From Saccoglossus kowalevskii (taxonomy: Eukaryota; Hemichordata; Enteropneusta; Harrimaniidae): a DNA stretch of 64,000 nucleotides. The position numbers were made by a program, and so were the translations under genes. This document shows, in pieces, positions 1-11,270 of this stretch; the first letter of the stretch is position 1; every line of letters starts with the position of its first letter. Where the stretch lies: NCBI RefSeq assembly GCF_000003605.2, contig NW_003126890.1, forward strand, positions 76,141 through 140,140. Direction: 5' to 3'. A model generated the notes under the pieces. The model was not told the origin of the DNA. It saw nothing but the letters and a program-made list of their open reading frames with translations, and did not search any database.

Positions 1-1499
1 TGCCACTCTCAAAAATTTACCGCTACGCCAATAGGGTTGGACGTGCGTTCTTGGGAAAAGTAAATATTCTAAAACAAAAATAAAGTGAAAAAATTGTTTT
101 TGTACCGCTATTATAAAATAAAATTAGTTTTATATTTTCAGCTTCCAATTTCACGAATCATTTGGCTTTTAGAAGAAAGATGTGTCTGCTATGTTGATAA
201 AATAATATTCATAGGTGGGGTGCTATCTGATTAAAATAAGATCCTAGTTTTGGCTTTATTGTTTTTGTGATTTTAATTATTTATTTTCATTATACATTTT
301 CTTTTACTTTATTTTAATCTATTTATTCGCTGGCAGTTATATAAGAGTATTAGTAATCGCGAAAGCCTACAAGAATTTGACCCAATGTCCATATAAACCC
401 CGGTCAAATCTCGTATAAGCTACAGCCAATCACAGCAAGCTTTTTATATTGACCGACGGTGTACTTACTAAAGAAAATTAAAAAAGCAATTACAATGTAC
501 AAAAAATAACGATCGTGTTGCATGGCGTTGGTTTCATTTTGAAGAAAATCATCTCAATAAAAAGTTGGCCAGGGAAAAGTGGGTATTTTTTCCAATGATG
601 GATATGGATATGAATGTCAATTAATGTGTATACTTCCTGCTGCATCTTCGCCAGTCAAGATTCGTTTATCCAGCCATCGCTTCAATTTTACACCAAATAC
701 TGGACATAATTAACAATATAGTAAACAGTCAAATCCCAAACTGGATAGACCCCCAAAGACTTAAATTGTATAACGGTCTACGGCACACGGCTATGTTAAG
801 CGATTATACTGGCCCTGGGTTTATAATAGTTTCCTTGTGTTAAAGGGCGGTAGTCGTCGTTCCACGCATGCGCAAGATATATGTCTAATATAAACAATGA
901 TTGTGACTTTGACTGACGCTACCAATCTTGAATATATTTGTTTAGGTGTTTGGAAGGTATCGAAGGATTCCCATTAGAAGAGTGTGTTGCATTGTGGGGA
1001 AAATAATGTTTATCAGCACAAATATCGCGCTTTCTTAAAGCTAATTACATTAAAAATGTTTAGGGGGATCTGATGGATTTTTATTCCAAATTTTTTTTCG
1101 GGTACACCCCCAAACCAGATGTAGAATGTTTAAATTCCCCCTCTTACATGTTTCGAGTAAATTCACCCCACCACACACAGCTATCTCACAGTCTCACCAA
1201 AATTTAATTACGACTTGCCAAAATGGATGACAAATGTTTTGTTCCTATGGCAACAAGATAACAGACTACCCAACACTGATTTTAAGACTTTGACTATAGG
1301 CCACATACAGTTCTCTAAATGGTTCTCTAAAAAAAACAAGTCTTGCATGGCACAGTCCCCGTTTGTTATCAAATTTAAGATACATTTAGTTTTGTTTATA
1401 GCAAAATAGTTGGAACATAAACATGTCAGAAGTATGGATCCAGAAAATGATGCTTGGTTATGATGATATTTTAACATTAAAATGACTGACATCTTGTAC
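1..1499. other. No gene seen
   Basis: AT-rich sequence with only short open frames of about 60-100 codons, none with a recognisable motif. I see no exon with convincing splice sites and no structured repeat. Confidence 0.5.
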
Positions 1500-2130
1500 C
1501 AGATCATCAAACGAGTACTTCTCCATGTTGAGAAATATTGCTCTGGAACAGCAATAATTAAAACAAAATGGCCACAAGTCTGCCATTTTCAATACATCTA
1601 TAACAGGATGTGAAACGAATATATAAAATTTGATCATAATCAGTCAAATCATGTCAGAGATACGGCTCTAGAAACACATTCATTAAAGCAAAATGGCCGC
1701 CAGTCAGTGACCCATAATGTCTTATGTATGTACCAAGTTTGAACAAAATCCATTCATAAACGACCAAGATCCGGTTCCAGAATGCCAGAAATGCTTGATT
1801 TGAATGAGTTTTCAGCACAAACATTGCCGGCATTTGGCCATTTTGAATCAGATAGTCAAACAAATATATTTGTATATCTATGACATGATCTATAATGAAT
1901 ATATAACAGTTGAAGATAATCAGTCAAATTATGGTAGAGATATGGCACTAGGACTGCATTCATTAAAACAAAATGGTCGCCAGTCGGTCAATTTTAATTG
2001 AATCTGTAAAAATAAAATGTGGTACATCAAGGTTCCATAATGTTCAACGTATGTACCTAGTTTAAACAAAATCCATCCATAAATGTTTGATTTTGATGAT
2101 TTTTTAGCACAAAAAAGGTCACCAGATATG
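1500..2130. repeat. Dispersed repeat with internal diverged units
   Basis: A block beginning with the words AAAATGGCC/TCGCCAGTC recurs at about 1567, 1692 and 1970. Related words follow each copy, for example 'atgtaccaagtttgaacaaaatccat' type text at about 1730 and 2053, and 'ataatcagtcaaat' type text at about 1640 and 1916. This is seen directly. The same 'AAGATGGCTGCCAGT' style core occurs at 39.3-40.6 kb in elements I read as Helentron-associated, so this may be an older copy. I could not fix the ends. Confidence 0.5.
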
Positions 2131-3982
2131 GTGTACTGCTTTAATAAAAAAGTATTGTTAGTTTCTGCAGTTTGTTGTTGATACTATTAAACCTTGTTTT
2201 AAGTACATGGATAATGATTTTCTTTCTGTCCTCTGATATTAAACAAACTTTCAAGCTCCCTCCCCCTGAACAGTACAGTTTATTTCAAGTCCTCCCTCAG
2301 CAACAGAAATTAATTTCAGCCCCCCCCCCTGATCTCTTCAGACCCTCTCCTAAATATTTTAATGGCTTAAGAGGCACAGTCCCATGATCATTTGCGCCCG
2401 TTCTGTGCCGCCATTTTGTTCATATTTGGATTGGATCGGGTGAACATGTGAGTATAAAATAGTTAAATTTTCATCTGATGATCAGAATTAGTAATCACTA
2501 AGTCATGCTAACCACGGACGACGGTAACTGTGTTTTTACTATTCAACGCCCTCAGCGGCAAGAAGTATCTAGTTTGTGTTTATACCTTCGTCATTAAGGT
2601 AGAAGCCTACTCATAAATTAAAATAACCAGAATTTATTCATTTTGCAATAAACTGTTCTCCAAAGCAATATAAAGATATTGACTTTAAAAAAGTTGGGGG
2701 TCACCAGCCTCATTTTCAAGTAATTGATGGTTGTATTTTAGTGGAAAGTCGTCATTTTGGCACTATTTTAATGCTTTTACCATAGGTTACTATGGCAGAG
2801 ATATGCAATATCTCAAAATCTAGCCTGGTGACATAGGCAGAAAAAAATTGTATGTTGTTAATGATAGAGTACTTTTTATTGTTCTGAATTATTCAAAAAA
2901 ATGGGTTTTAAAAAAATGGCAAAAAAAGAAATTTTTCTTCAACATTGTGTTCTATGGAATTGTCCTAAAAGAAGTAATTTTCAGAAATAATAGGACACGT
3001 TTCTCAAAAAGCTTAACTGTAACATACAAAATAATGCTATTTCATTGTACCATGGGACATTAGTCTCATGATTGGACATAATAAACTAATAAACATTGTA
3101 ATGCGATTTATGACCAATTTTGTCAACATTTATGAGTACCTTAATAAATTGAATTTTTTTAAAGATTTACTGAATATCTCAAGATATTTACTCAAGGAAT
3201 TTACTCATTGTTATAATAAACAACTACTGGGTGTTGTTTCTCAACAACTCCTGTATACGCGTATTCCAACAGGACCATTCTTATAATTTTCTATTATTCG
3301 CCAAATTTTATTTTAATAAATACAAAAAAATAATTAGAATTCACAATACTCTCTTCAATCACCGGTGGTAGTCAAACCTTGTATACAACAAATTAAAACT
3401 GCAACAGGAAGTGACATCCATGTAAGTTGTGTGACCCATTTTTTTTATTATTATTATAACTTTTCTCATTTGTGGTGAATCAATTTTCAATTATTCTTCG
3501 AAGTGGTTGCTATGCATTGTAAATTCCTTAAAATAAAAAAATAAACGAATAACCATGTTCAGTTTTTTTTTATAGAAAAAAATGCAAGAGGGAGCACTGC
3601 AATTCAGCGACGCCACTAAGTGGGGGAGATAACGATTTTGAAAAAATGCTGGGGATGTAGTATAGATTTTTATTTTATTGTTTTATATTATACTCCATAA
3701 ATGTCTATAATATAATAACTAATACTCCAAATAATATGAGTAATAAGCAAGTCAATTGGCCTATTGGAAAAGGTAATAATGACAACAGTTCATCTTACAA
3801 GAACCTAATTCCCTCGAATTTCCTGTGCCCTCCTCCTGCTATTACTGCAATATATCATGATCCCTGGTCATATAAAACTGTCCACAATGTGTGTAGAATA
3901 TTTCTAAAGTCAACATTTGAATACTTTTTTATTTTTTACATCCTAACCACTATGGAAAAATATAAGCCGGAGTCAGTGGTAG
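2131..3982. other. No gene seen; low-complexity A/T-rich sequence
   Basis: Short open frames only. A C-rich patch lies near 2260-2350 and A-rich stretches near 2890-2950. Nothing recognisable as a gene, RNA or bounded element. Confidence 0.45.
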
Positions 3983-4154
3983 AATAGGAAAGGAAACGAT
4001 CAATATCGCAAGAAAAAAGAAGGAGAATGAACTCGTGTGGGGAGAAGGATTGAGGGCGCATTTGCAGGGTAGCAGCATCAAAGTGGAGGTGAGTGTGAGA
4101 GAAGATGAGTCACCATTACTACCAGAGAATGAAGCTGTGCTGTGTCTCATCCAG
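3983..4154 (+). CDS. Orphan coding exon, product unknown
   Basis: A 172-bp stretch is open in one frame, with a possible acceptor (TAG at 3980-3982) and a good donor (CAG followed by GTAAAC at 4155). It encodes about 57 residues of ordinary globular composition: a basic run (ARKKKENEL), then GEGLRAHLQGSSIKVEVSV and an acidic C-terminal part. The frame has a stop just upstream (TAA near 3963) and another just after the donor, as expected for an internal exon. I do not recognise the family. A short open frame with a Cys-rich end (KCPFPGCN at about 4235) follows in another phase and could be part of the same or a decayed gene. No further exons were identified. It could be a gene fragment or part of a transposon. 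A 35-bp piece of it recurs inside the mariner element at 5475-5509. Confidence 0.42.
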
Positions 4155-5340
4155 GTAAACAGTGTCTAAACCAAAGTATGTGGGGGGAACCCCCTGCACC
4201 TGCAAAGCCGGAGAGGACGTTGGGGAAGATTTCCAAATGTCCGTTTCCTGGGTGCAACATATCAGTTTAAGGTGTGGTGATGATTTATCTGAAGTAGGAA
4301 CTGGTTAAACCATGGAGCGATACGTTTTATTATCATTGTTAAATATATGAGACGTTTAAAAACACTCTTTGTGATATTAAAATGGCAAAGTTTTGTACAC
4401 AGTGACCAAAATGTAGATAAATGTAGTTATCAACTCGTATAGCTTAAGTTGGTCATTGTGGGCTCAGCATTTGTATTAACGTATATTCAATAACTGCTTT
4501 ATAAATTGTCATCTTAATTTTTTAAGTAATTTTGTATTTTGGTTGTTTAATATTTTTAAAATTATAATGACAAACAAACATGTAGGTGTATCCTCACAAT
4601 GAAAATATAGGTGGCACTGTACTTTAACAGACGGAGCCGATTATCTCGTAATACATTCTAAACTGTTTACTATAGTCGTATCTTATTCACATGAAGAAAC
4701 AGGTAAACTTTGATTGCTCCAATTTTAGATAATATTTTGAGTCGGACATCACACATTGCTAAAACATACCTACAAAAACCTGTTTAATGATACAACACGT
4801 CATTGGCCTTCACAGTTGGTATCAAAGGAGCAAAAACATGACCTTAATGGAATTATGACGTTACGGCGTGTGTGGGCGACGGAAGTATTATGCGAGGATT
4901 GTGAAAGGACAATGATTGTGGTTTCGTATGCAACAAATTTTCTGAACGTGATTTACAATATTTAGCTGATTTAAACGTGATTTGGAGGCATTTTTTGGCA
5001 AAATAACGAATTCCTTGGTATCCTAAAAATATAAACGCAGTGAAGTGTCAAACCAAAGCTTATGTAAAGCTTTTCAATTGCCTGTAATTATGCATGGAAT
5101 TATCGTGATTTACATAATTACAATATGATTGATTATATTTGCTGTTATAGCTAAATTTATTGGTGTATGTAGTTATGTAGTTTAACCTGAATTTGAATAT
5201 ATCTCATGGTCTCATTATATTATAGTTTTTAATATGACGGTCATGATGACAGGAGGTTTTGTCAGGAGAAACTTTGTACAGATACCGTGACAAACGTCAC
5301 AGAATTTGAAAGTGTAAATATATTCAGAGTTCAGAGCTGG
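4155..5340. other. No clear gene
   Basis: Contains a short open frame with a CPFPGC motif near 4166-4260 and a 69-codon frame at 4756-4965. Neither has convincing exon borders. Otherwise AT-rich. Confidence 0.4.
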
Positions 5341-5791
5341 TACGAGGGTCGTTCAATAAGTAATGCCCCTGACCCACTTCCAGTTGTCTGATCTAGATGA
5401 AATTTTGCATGTGTAATAAGTTACATCTCTATGGGTCATGTTGCGAAAACAGCCCTAAACTAATTGTGGTTTCTGCATTTGCAGGGTAGTAGCATCAATG
5501 TGGTGGTGACCTTGCACCCTCTGACTTTCATCTCTTCCCAGTCAAGAAGTTGTTTTTGAAAGGAAAGCGTTTCCGAGATGGTGCAGCCTTGATTACTGAA
5601 GTTTCGACGTGGTTGTAGTTCAACCTGGGGTGTTCTACAAAAACGGTGTGCGGTGCTGCATCAAACGATGAGAGAAATTCATAACTCTGGTTGGTTCCTA
5701 TGTAGAGAAAGACTAATAACTGTGCCAAGTTTCATTAATGTCCTGATATGGGAAATGGGTCAGGGGTATTACTTATTGAACGCCCCTCGTA
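5341..5791 (+). mobile_element. Deleted mariner-family transposon
   Basis: A 447-bp element (5343-5789) is flanked by TA on both sides (5341-5342 and 5790-5791), the target of Tc1/mariner transposons. Its terminal inverted repeats begin CGAGGGTCGTTCAATAAG and, on the other strand, CGAGGGGCGTTCAATAAG. They match at 32 of the first 34 bases. Inside is a decayed transposase C-terminus (5553-5716). The element is far shorter than an intact mariner (about 1.3 kb), so it is an internally deleted, non-autonomous copy. Bases 5475-5509 match the exon-like sequence at 4058-4092 (see findings). Confidence 0.9.
5553..5716 (+). pseudogene. Mariner transposase C-terminal remnant
   Basis: Reading forward with a frame change near 5610 gives FLKGKRF, then VSTWL in one frame, and in another QPGVFYKNGV, a stop, and SYVEKD followed by TAA. 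This order (KGKRF, then a Trp-containing helix, F-Y-x-x-G-V/I, Y-V-E-K at the very end) is the C-terminus known from mariner transposases. The upstream catalytic region is absent, and in-frame stops and a frameshift rule out function. Confidence 0.75.
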
Positions 5792-8700
5792 ACTGTCACA
5801 TTCCGACTAAAGCGTAGGACGAATGAAAGTGTAATGGCGAGAAAGGATCCGTAAACGATGGCTTTGTTTTTATTTTACACTGCTAGATTCCCAGAACATA
5901 AGCCAAACCGTTGCGAGTGATCGGGTCATTTTATGACATCAGATCCACATTGACGACAAAACCTATCACCTTGCCTAGAAGGTGTGTGTGAAAGAGACTG
6001 TCGTAGTCCATTCGTTGTAAGTGGATTTCCGTTGTAACAGAGTTTTTACTCGTATATTATAGATTACAACCCTTACACCTTAGATATTTGTTCAATTTTG
6101 ATGCCATTAAGCATTTCAATCCGTGTGTCTGGCGCCCGTAAATAATAAAAGTCGTGTATGCCACCATATAACCAACATAATTGCAGAATCTATAAATTTC
6201 AAGTTCGGATTCTCAAATTCAGATCTGATGACAAAGGAAAGCGATGCCATTTTAGCTGCACGTATGGTTATTTCGTAATTTAAAAAATAAAATTCGATTA
6301 AAAGAAAATTATTGTATCGAAACGTAAATTATTAGGATTTTCATTAATGAAAAACGTGTGACGTATGTACGAACTTATATTATTCCCCGGAACAGACATA
6401 TACCACAATACATCGCGTCTTATGAGTATTAAACAAAATATACGTCATCCGACGTCAGTAAATCACTCACATCTCTAGTCACAGGGCCATTGTGCTGCGT
6501 ATATTTAAGTAGAATAGTAACATGGCGTAAAAATCCAATCAAACTAATATATCTTTCAGCAATCTAACATGAGTCATGTATCTTGTTACTGCTTAGTCCT
6601 ACAGATGAATATGAACTGAATAAATACATTGTTAAATGTCAAGAAGTAGAAAACAGTTGTATGTATATATATGACGTAGTATTACATTTACTTAAGAAAA
6701 TCACATTAAATATTTATACAAAGCGTTATTGCTGCATGCTTTGTTTTGAACTGAACGCAGTGTTTTGTCCGTCAAATATTGCAAATAATCAGTCAAACGC
6801 GTAACGCCAATAAATGGTTAGTGACAGCAATGGTGATTGTCTTAATATAATATAGTATGGTATGTAATCTGATAGCACACGTGACTTACCAAGTCGTACA
6901 TTTTATAATTAGCAGGTGTAATGCGACACGTCAGATATTGTAAGCATAACAACATGCAAATATAACAAAGTATAATAAATCATAATCAACTTTATTTTTC
7001 CACGTTTCGTTTAAAAAAACAATAGTAAATATATATGTTTTTGTTCATATTGTATTTTTAAATTAAATTGTAATTGTATCTGCTTATTTTCAACTATATT
7101 TAATATTGTTTGGTCCTGTTAATTTGTACATGTTTGTATTCCCAGTAAATGAACAAATCGTTAAATAAGAGTACCTGTCATAAAATAACAATTACAACTC
7201 ACCAATCGAACATTTCATGAATGTTTGTGCTGCATATTATGAGGTTATGACAAGGTTACCTAAAAGTATGCCCGAAGACAGTACAGCGGAAGTATCGACC
7301 GACGCACTTGCTGCCTGAGTGCATACTTTGAGGTATCTTCGTAATAACCTTATTATTATACATCTTTTCCTTCCACGGATACCATCATGGAAATACCGAA
7401 ATCCAAAATGTTTCGAACTTCTGTGTGGAGTCCGGTCAAACCCCAATGGCAGCCATGTTTTTTTTTTTTATTAGAGGACGCTTACGCGCTAGATAATTCC
7501 CTATTTGGAATTCGCATTTCCTTCTATGATAGGACGAAAATACCCCACGCTGCACGTTACAACTTATGGCGTTACGGTGACAGATGTATAATAATAGTGT
7601 TTTCTCTATGACAAACTGGGTTATTTGTGTGCTCATATGTATATTTATAATTTCAGAGACACATCAATAACATGTTCACTATTTTTTGAGAAAATGCATT
7701 TAATGGTTAATCCGTCCATGAGAAATACACAATCAAACATAATAAAAACTAACACGTCATTTGAAACTACTTGAGCCATTTCAGCTTAGCCTGAGATCTA
7801 ATTCATTCATTCACACATATTTTGATAGTCGTATTAACACATGAATTAATCAACGTCTTAATTGAGAAGTCACGTGCAGCTATTTCCATCTCATGGTAGA
7901 TTTTCCTGTCCGCTTTTCAGTTCCTTCTCAAAATAGTAGCTGGGAAAACGTAATTCCAATAGCTCCAATGTAAAGTTAAAAATCTAAAAAGAAATGCTTG
8001 ATGAACCTTTCATAGCATACCAATGCAACTACGAAAAATAACGTTTAGTTTGCATGGAAAGGATGGAAACTTCCAACTTGTACATTTTAAGTCAAAAGGT
8101 GCTTTATTTATTTCTCCACAATTGTGCATATGACGAGAATGTTTTAAATCGCAACAGGGTACAACTAAATAATTTACTCCGCTAGAATAATGCTTTGCTG
8201 CGATCTATTGAAAGTAAGCCTCAAAGACCTGATCAATGCTTTGAATTATTTCTATAGTATCTGATACTTGTACTTGATACCTGGGGTCGAGGTATGTGTT
8301 GCTTATTTTATTTTATTCTATATTTATCAAACGCAATTTTTAAACCCCAAATCATGAAAACCATTACGTCCTAGGTGTTAAATGGGGAACCAGTTACTAA
8401 TCAATTCCGACGTACATACTTTTCATATTTTACATATTAATTAGGTTTTTTGGAACACATATGTTATATTGTTTCTTTCGAAAAATAGTAATCAACTAAT
8501 GCAAGTCGGTCTCATTAACTCAAATGTGTATCATGCATATTTATCACGTAGTAGAATGTCACAAAGTATAGAAGACAATAGACCGATATCCCTCTGGGCC
8601 AAGTGAAAAATATTAACTGCCTTTCTCATTAATAGATGATTTGCGTCATCCAGAGTTATAACTATAATGGGTTTATAGCTTTTAGCATTAGTGACCATGT

Positions 8701-9854
8701 GATCGATTGTTCAGACTATATATCGTACTCGTTTGAGTAGGTTACTTGGAATTGACTGCCAATTGTGAGGACAAGATACAGTAAAAGTCCCAGCGTTTAT
8801 GACAACATATGAGAAAAGGTACTGTACTGTCATCTTTGTATCTTTGCATTCAGATTTACGGGTGAGCTGTGCCGTTTCTAACATCTTATATCTGATCGAA
8901 ATTGGATAGTTCAATATCAAAATATGTAGAGACTATTTCTAGGAGAGGTATTTCAAATTTTCAAATGAAACGGACTAGGGGCGTTGAAGGTATTTCAAAT
9001 TGAATTTCTTTAAGGATATTTGCCAATTTACATAATGTTTTTAACAGAAATGTCATATACTATTTTGAAACGGCCTTAACACATATTAAAAGTAGTATTT
9101 TCACAATCTGGTAAAAATGAGTATAATATATATATATGTGCGTGTAATATATAATATATGCATATATTCTCATATGCGTATTTCACTGCTTAATAACATT
9201 AACATTCCAAAAAATATTGTTTTCAACATTTTAATAAACGCTTAAGAAACGTTTTACATACTCACGGAAAATAGTATCAAACTTGTATCGTTTCAAAGTA
9301 TTAAACTATAATATGTTTGTAGTGGGACGCTGGGTGCATTGCTTTAGGCTTGGCGTTTTTGCCGTTGTCGGGAAGACAAAGTCGTGTACTTTTTTTTTCT
9401 GTATTGTATTTCACACCATCTCATGTCCTCGTAATACCCCAACACTAGGACCGATTTCCGCTGAATGATAAATATCAATTGTGTCACATAGTAAGAACAT
9501 CAACGATTAGTGTGGTGGGTTCTACTGGCGAACCTATATGCAGAGCAAGTTACTTTACGGGATTCGCCGGAGAAACAACCAACACGAGTGATACCAACTC
9601 TAGGAATGACTACATACCACCGATAACATACAATCTAATACTGCCTACCCAAAATACATACTCCAATGAAAACATATCAGCAGGATCAGTCGTGTCCTTA
9701 TATACATTCTGGTAACGTACAGGTTTTATAACTTTCCCATTGATCCCCACACCGTGATAGTGTTAAAAAGGCATATGTTATGTTTCAAACAAAAGTTAAA
9801 ATAGAAATTACAACTAAAATAACTCGACAAATCTAGGGTCAAATTGCGTAGTTA
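5792..9854. other. Gene-free stretch
   Basis: Only short open frames. A somewhat more GC-rich patch at about 7250-7570 is open on both strands for roughly 70 codons but shows no family motif. An AT dinucleotide tract lies near 9125-9165. A 78-codon frame (9479-9715) rich in Thr/Asn is unrecognised. No RNA gene seen. Confidence 0.4.
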
Positions 9855-9900
9855 CAGGCCCGTAGCCAGCACTTTTGAATAGGGAGTTCGAAAACAACAA
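9855..9900. mobile_element. Possible transposon terminus (TAGCCAG type)
   Basis: The sequence CAGGCCCGTAGCCAGC at 9855-9870, followed by GGGAGTTCGA, looks like a DNA-transposon end. A diverged inverted counterpart (GGGGGTTCGACAAATCCGGCTA region) lies near 12079-12100. If these are partners, a 2.2-kb element spans 9855-12100. The match is short and gapped, so this is weak. Confidence 0.3.
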
Positions 9901-10779
9901 TTATATATTTGATGTGAAATGTGTGAATTTTATAATATTGAAAAAGTGTATTTGAGCTCTTTTACAGACATTTTCATATTATCGGTTTTAAATTCAATTG
10001 ATTTACTTTGTGTTACGTTGGTAAGATATTTCACATAATATCTTTGAACTATTTTACCATTTTAGAGAAGGGGTCCTGAGCCATTCCTCACCTACAGACA
10101 AACACATCCACACCATTGATCCACTACGGCAAAATGTTGTACACAAAGAAGACAAGACTGTACTTATCTTAGCATTATTGTCTAAGTATTTTAAGGTAGA
10201 AGGCTACTTACGATTTTTTCGCTCTTCGCAGATGTTAGCGCACATAAAAAGTGACACGATTTTATGTCGAAGTCTGTCTACAATTATTCATTTTAGTATT
10301 AGTAAATGTTGTATTATGTAATTTTATTTCTGTACAGGGCCTCAGCCTATCGTACAAAATGTAATGGGTAGAAAAGTGCATAGCACGTTTTAAACACAAT
10401 ACAACATCCATGTATACATATGGTACTAAGTTAAGCTGAATTCATATTCGTCTCGTCGCTTGAAAACTTTTAAAAGATATAGAGCTATTTGATATATGGT
10501 GTGACAGTTTGTGTAGCGACGAAGTAAGCCCAGACTGTCAGTATTTGCATAATTGCATAGGGTTATTAGATCATTATAAAATGGACATATAAAAACAAAG
10601 TGAATTTCATTTTCTACCATGCTAAATTCGAACATATCACTGCAAAAACTAAAAAAATATTGATCTAACTGTATTGTTGTGTGTCTGCCTAACTCAACAT
10701 TATGTTTATGATCAAAAACAGCAAATTCTCGTCAGTATATATTTTAGTCTATAATTGCTTGCCAATAAATCTCCCAGGT

Positions 10780-11270
10780 TATAAAACTACTTTGATTTTT
10801 TCAAAAGTACACAGCCTGGATGATTGTGAATTTCTCCAACTTGTTTTTCAAACCAGACAATGCCGTAACCATATTTGAACAGGAGATTTTTATGTGGGTT
10901 TCCCAAGCAAGTCTGCCGGTTTTGTCTAATCGTTTAAGCATGATACAACATGTTTTGGGGTTTCAGTAATTTTAACCTTATGAGATACAACGCTTGAAAT
11001 AACCACAGCACAATANNNNNNNNNNNNNNNNNNNNNNNNNNNNNNNNNNNNNNNNNNNNNNNNNNCTCGATTTCCGAATTTACGTACCCCCATATCGCTA
11101 CCATAAGAAATAGTTGGCACAATGATTGCATCAAACAAATTAAATGCACTAACCAATGGCATACTACCAAGTTTCTTACAGTATGTAAATATATTTGGTT
11201 CACTGTAAATCTGTTTTTTAGAGGGCGGTAAAATAATATGCATACAGTGGCAGTTTAGCAGCGGTCTCAT
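10780..11270 (-). pseudogene. LINE (non-LTR retrotransposon) remnant
   Basis: Read on the minus strand from 11270 downward, the translation contains LFDAIIVPTISYGSDMG. This matches the conserved block just after the reverse-transcriptase domain of non-LTR retrotransposons (pattern LFD-x(3)-P-x(2)-x-YG-S/C-E/D). Further on, after an assembly gap (11016-11065), stops and a frameshift, there is WETHIK and KNLLFKYGYGIVW. This resembles the W-x-x-H-x-K-x-L-L-x-x-x-G-F/Y-G-x-x-W block near the C-terminus of such elements. The catalytic RT core and the endonuclease are missing, so it is a dead 3' fragment. Confidence 0.72.
11016..11065. other. Assembly gap (50 N)
   Basis: Exactly 50 N, the same length as the second gap, which suggests a fixed-size placeholder rather than a measured gap. 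It interrupts the LINE remnant. Confidence 0.99.
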
